Source of the DNA: Funneliformis mosseae
Lineage: Eukaryota > Glomeromycota > Glomeromycetes > Glomerales > Glomeraceae
NCBI GenBank assembly: GCA_910592005.1
Contig: CAJVPP010003369.1
Coordinates: 1-11,862 of the forward strand
Length of the DNA: 11,862 nucleotides
Direction: 5' to 3'
Part shown: in pieces, positions 8,101 to 11,862 of the stretch
Layout: each line of letters starts with the position of its first letter
How positions within the stretch are numbered: the stretch's first letter is position 1
Made by a program: the position numbers and the translations under genes
Notes under the pieces: model-generated
The model's database searches: none
Told to the model about the DNA's origin: nothing
What the model saw: only the letters and a program-made list of their open reading frames with translations

Positions 8101-8854
8101 GATTGGAGACATCGAAGGATTAAGATGGCATTTATTTTATGATAAAAAAGTGGATGGAACTTATAATTTTAGTGATATGACGGATAAGCTGGTGTTAATT
8201 ACTGCAAAATTTTGTGGAAGGAAAAGTTTAAATGCTATGTTTCTATGCCTTAAAGAATATGGAGCGAATTTTAATGTTACAACGAAGAAAACCGAAAAAA
8301 CAGCATTTCATTTATTATTCGATAATTTTAATCTGTGTAATAAAATAACTTATGCTAAGGAAAAACTCGAAAGATATCACAATGTATTTTTTCAGGCAGT
8401 TAAGTTCCTGAAAGAAATGGGATGCAATATTAATGCAAAGGATAAAGATGGATATACAATATTAGCACGTTATCTAGGAGAATTATTTTTACATGAAGAA
8501 AGAGTACCAATTATAGAATCATTATTGAATAATGGAGCAGATCCAAATATATCAGTAAGTTTAAATAATTGGGGAGAATTTGATGCAAAAACAGCTTTAT
8601 TACTTGCAGTGAGAAACAAATGGCCAACTTCTGTATTAGAATTAATCGTCAAACATAAAGTAGATGTTAATGCTAGTAATAAAGAAAACAAAAATGCATT
8701 ATCCATAGCTACTGAAACTAAAGATCATAAAACAATGGCTTGGATGTTGGAACACGCTAATCTTGACCATGAGAGTATTAAAATTGCTAAAAAATTTGCT
8801 GGAAATTTTACTACTAAAGAATCTCAATTATTAAAATCTTGGAAAAAAAAGTAA
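5114..8854 (+). CDS. TKL-type protein kinase with P/Q-rich linker and C-terminal ankyrin repeats (6 exons, 1103 aa)
   Basis: Exons are 5114-5335, 5419-5482, 5600-5775, 5878-7780, 7839-7906 and 7976-8854. They total 3312 nt with GT..AG junctions and consistent phase. The kinase domain spans about residues 26-284: glycine loop ARGAFGEV (32-39, first glycine replaced by alanine), ATP-binding K54 in VALK, helix-C E74, FYGVSE (90-95), HRDL (151-154) with N158, DFG (170-172), IEP in place of APE (192-194), DIYSLGVLLWEL, and R270. All catalytic residues are present, so it is probably an active Ser/Thr or dual-specificity kinase. Residues 285-811 are low complexity: three IPxGVAxSMNP motifs, a P/Q-rich tract (about 549-739), and PPTY (783-786) and PPSY (804-807). 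Residues about 883-1075 hold some five ankyrin-like repeats with the hallmarks 'GADPN' and 'VDVNAS'. Ankyrin repeats usually bind proteins, so substrate choice or localisation through the C-terminus is a reasonable inference. The start context (atcATGG) is good. AATAAA follows at 8975-8980. Substrate and pathway are unknown. Confidence 0.85.
6445..6729 (+). repeat. Triplicated 14-residue motif in the kinase linker
   Basis: Within exon 4, three segments encode (T/S)IP(Y/L/F)GVA(E/S)SMNP(N/L)K, at 6445-6486 (residues 344-357), 6586-6627 (391-404) and 6688-6729 (425-438). The first two copies are followed by related sequence, RDSYAQS and RFSYSQS, so the duplicated unit was probably about 25 residues. 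Codons differ between copies while the peptide is kept, which argues for selection on the protein rather than a recent DNA duplication. The surroundings look disordered, so these resemble short docking motifs. Confidence 0.75.
7057..7635 (+). repeat. Proline/glutamine-rich coding minisatellite
   Basis: This in-frame tract encodes almost only P and Q with scattered Y, H, R and S. The recurring peptide core is PQYQQPQPPQ, built from CCT/CCA and CAA/CAG codons in a degenerate unit near 33 bp. Q is encoded by mixed CAA and CAG, so this is not a pure trinucleotide run. The protein segment must be extended and disordered. Such arrays often vary in copy number between strains and can be collapsed in assemblies. 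Confidence 0.85.
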
Positions 8855-11657
8855 AATATGAGCGAGAGTTCATTTTGATTTTATTTGATATTTGTATTTA
8901 TTTTTTTTATATTTTTTAAAAATTTAATTAGAAGATTTAAATAAATGGATGTGTAAGATAACTTTATATTTTAAAATAAAACAAAAATTTTTAAAAATGC
9001 TTAATATAGATCAAATTTCTTGTGTACATTATTCTTTTGATGGAATTAAAGGCCTATGTTAATGCCCAACCTGTATTCGGGTTTTGCACTTCAAAATCGA
9101 CACCGTAACGTTCTAAGGCTCGGATTCCGAAACTTTTTCTGTTCGGATCGATCCGAAAAATAATCTAAATTTCGGATTACAAAGAAGGTTCAACTTTATT
9201 ATTAACTATAATCATTTCAGTCTTTATATTAAGAAAATATTATATATTAATAGTTTAAATGAAGTAATAATGAATTTTTTTTTATTATCTTATACATAAT
9301 CGTAAAAAAATTTTACAATTAATCTTATTGGGAAAATAAATACCAAAATTTCATTATAACCTTTTTCTTGGTTTAAATTTGAAAATAATAATTATAACGA
9401 ACGCTTAATATAACTATCACAATAAATTATCGTTTAAACAAATTTTTTAAAACATCTAAAAATCGTTTTTTATCAAATAAATTTAATGGTAATAAGTTTA
9501 TTATCATTGTTTTAGAATCTAATTCAAGATTTTAAGTAAACAAGAAAATTATGATTTAGAATATAGTAAATAAAATTTGTTTAATACTAAAACAAAATTT
9601 GAATTACTTCTTATAGAATTTAATCAACCTATTATTAAATTATTAGAGAATATCTCGTTTAAATCTTTTTAATTTTTTCAAAATCATTTCAAATAGTAAT
9701 TTTAAAATTAGAATAATATAAACTTTCTTTTATGAATAAAATAAAAAGATTCATTTTTATACATTTAAATTTTTATTATTAATAAATACAATATTATTAT
9801 AAAAAAAACTAATTTATATTTACTATTAGTAAAAAATTTTAACTTCTGAATATCTGGATTGATATACCAAATTAAGTGGATTATCAAGCATTTTGACAGA
9901 TAAGATTACGTCAAACTTATATAAAAAATATAAAAAAGAAACCAGACATGAGTCATGACAATTATCAAAAGCTATAGCAAGTATATCAGATCTAAAATAA
10001 GTATTTATATTATAAAATAATTAGTATTAAAATAAATATACAAATAAATTAACTATTGTTTAATATCACTTATAATAATCTTATTTAATTCTGATTTATT
10101 TTAATCTGTTCTGATGTTTATAAAAATGTTTTAATAATTAAAAAAGTAATATACAGTAAATTAAGTAAAAATATCTATAAATATATTTTATTAATATTCT
10201 AACTAATTATATTAGTTAATTAAATAACAAAATATTTTTTTTTATCCAAAGTATTGTTAATATGTAATTCTTGCAAACTACAACTATTAGACAAGATGTT
10301 TGAGTAGTTTATACTTTTTAATTGAGCAGTAATCATTCAATAGTTTAACCAATTGTTACTTAAGGCAAAGTTGTCAGAAGTAGTGTTATCATAGGACATT
10401 TATGTGACACTGATAGGACATAGATAGAACAGATAGGACATTTGGAATATAGTGTAGAACAGGTTAAAACATATAACTAGAACAACAAATCTCTGAAACA
10501 TCAAAAATAGACATCACTGATCAGAGGTATTCATTCGATGGCTCTTAATGACTCAACAATTCGCAATGATTATATTTAAAAGATATATTTATTCACAAGC
10601 AAAATAATAAAATAAAGAAAAGGAAATATTAGGAAAATAAATAAAGAAAAAACAAGAAAAAAAAAAAAATAAATACTGAAAACAAAAAAATATGACGCGA
10701 TAGGCCAATTGCGTCTCAATTACTGAAAACTAATTTATCAGATTCCTCTTCTTTTACATGAACTAAAAAACGATCAATTTATATATAAAATAATTATATA
10801 GAAAAATATAATAATTATATTAGATTTCTTGATTATGTTAACTATGTCTACTTTATTTATTATGTTAATAATGTCACATATGTTAGACATGTTAGAAATA
10901 TTAGATATGTTTGATTTGTTATTTTGACCAATTATTTACATTATATATGCTGCATTATATTTATCGTTTACAGTAATTAAATTATTAAATTTTTTAGTCT
11001 ATTAATCTATTTATTTAATTCAAACTTTAATTTTATGATAATTATATTAGAATAAATCAAAATAAAATTTATATTTTGCTTTTTATATTTAAAATCTGAA
11101 TACTATTTATAATTATTCAAAGCATAATAGAGAACTTTTCAATTACATATGAGAACATATAATGTTTATCTGTTACTATATAAAATATTTAATCAAATTT
11201 TAGAATCAGATATAATAATCAATATTATATGATCAAATAATAATAATAAAAATCAGTATTACTTAAATTAGTATTGCAAATTAATATATATAAAAAATTA
11301 ATATTAAATTAAACTATTTTTGAGTTTTTTATAATATTAAATGATGCAACAATTTTGGATGTATAACAGTTCCTATTTCTTAGTTTATAATAATCTAAAT
11401 ATAATTAATATCTAGATTTTTAATGTTAAATTTTATAATATTCAAATATTATAAATTTAATTTAATATTTATAATAAATTTAATTACTGATACAGTATAT
11501 AAAATTAGGAAGATTTTAAAACAATTATTATATTATAACTGATGAATTTATAAAGTTTATTTTAAATAGATTAGATAAAAATGTCATATGATTTATAAAA
11601 AAAAATTATATAATATAATTAAAATTTTAAATATTTAAATTATTTATTTATAAGATA
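8855..11657. other. Long AT-rich intergenic right flank
   Basis: No coding region, tRNA or rRNA can be supported in these 2.8 kb. A less AT-rich island at about 9050-9180 holds palindromic TCGGAT words. Three copies of ATAGGACA occur at 10391-10398, 10413-10420 and 10433-10440. A small inverted pair, GACGC (10694-10698) / GCGTC (10711-10715), lies in another slightly GC-richer patch. The remainder is A/T with many short runs and is probably decayed repeat or neutral spacer. Confidence 0.6.
9117..9178. repeat. Cluster of palindromic TCGGAT words
   Basis: TCGGATTCCGA at 9120-9130 is an odd-length palindrome. TTCGGATCGATCCGAA at 9142-9157 is a perfect 16-bp palindrome. A further TTCGGAT lies at 9171-9177. 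All fall within about 60 bp and stand out from the AT-rich surroundings. They could be paired binding sites or a fragment of a dispersed repeat. Confidence 0.5.
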
Positions 11658-11862
11658 TTTTTTTTTTTTTTTTTTTTTTTAAAGTTACAGTATCCAGTAC
11701 ATAGGAATTTTTAAACGGAGTATTAAGGTGTTACTCTCTACACCTGAGAATCCCCCAAAGTCGTGACTAGACACATAGTTCTAGCCAGAACCTGCCCTGT
11801 AATACTGGTCTAAAGATTGCCACCTAGGTCGACATCCCCAAGAGCTAGCCCTCAGAGTCCCT
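11658..11862 (-). mobile_element. Probable 3' end of a poly(A) retroelement, minus orientation, cut by window edge
   Basis: A run of 23 T (11658-11680) separates AT-rich DNA from a segment of near-balanced composition that continues to the end of the window. Read on the minus strand, this is a non-coding 3' tail ending in a poly(A) stretch, as left by LINE-type non-LTR retrotransposons or by retrotransposed transcripts. No reverse transcriptase sequence is in view, because the 5' side lies beyond the window. A SINE-like element or processed pseudogene would look the same here. Confidence 0.5.

Noticed and set aside
10694..10715. GACGC / GCGTC pair as part of a tRNA-derived element
   Set aside because: No A box, B box or cloverleaf could be found around it; the arms are only five bases.
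1..11862. tRNA, rRNA or CRISPR array
   Set aside because: No GTTCRANNC-type B box in a cloverleaf context, no conserved rRNA stretch and no regularly spaced identical repeats were seen on either strand.

Overview
The window looks like nuclear DNA of an AT-rich fungus. A Rhizophagus-like arbuscular mycorrhizal fungus (Glomeromycotina) is the best guess. The support is very AT-rich intergenic DNA with long homopolymer runs, short GT..AG introns of about 53-168 bp, and a tyrosine-kinase-like (TKL) kinase with the 'NIIRFYGVSE' signature typical of the large kinase expansion in these fungi. The genus is an inference. There are no operons, ribosome binding sites or CRISPR arrays.

Three spliced genes can be rebuilt with phase-consistent GT..AG junctions. 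(1) Minus strand, 951-1736, three exons: a 207-aa protein of unrecognised family with one likely C-terminal membrane helix. (2) Plus strand, 2422-4217, eight exons: a 396-aa protein whose C-terminal two thirds resemble the kinetochore subunit CENP-P (Ctf19 family), preceded by a coiled coil. (3) Plus strand, 5114-8854, six exons: a 1103-aa TKL-type kinase joined through a long disordered linker to a C-terminal ankyrin-repeat domain. The linker carries a triplicated 14-residue motif, R-x-x-S/T sites, a proline/glutamine-rich tract and two PPxY motifs.

Genes 1 and 2 diverge from a shared 685-bp upstream region. Genes 2 and 3 are in tandem, separated by about 0.9 kb that holds a relatively GC-rich patch with hairpins and three related palindromic hairpin units. 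The left flank (1-950) is AT-rich with a degenerate telomere-like TTAGGG stretch and a small hairpin. The right flank (8855-11657) is about 2.8 kb of AT-rich DNA without a supportable gene. It ends at a 23-T run followed by a more GC-rich segment that leaves the window, which reads as the poly(A) end of a retroelement in minus orientation.

Nothing indicates that the three genes act in one pathway. The most unusual objects are the kinase/linker/ankyrin protein with its repeated motif, the divergent CENP-P, and the unrecognised membrane-anchored gene.
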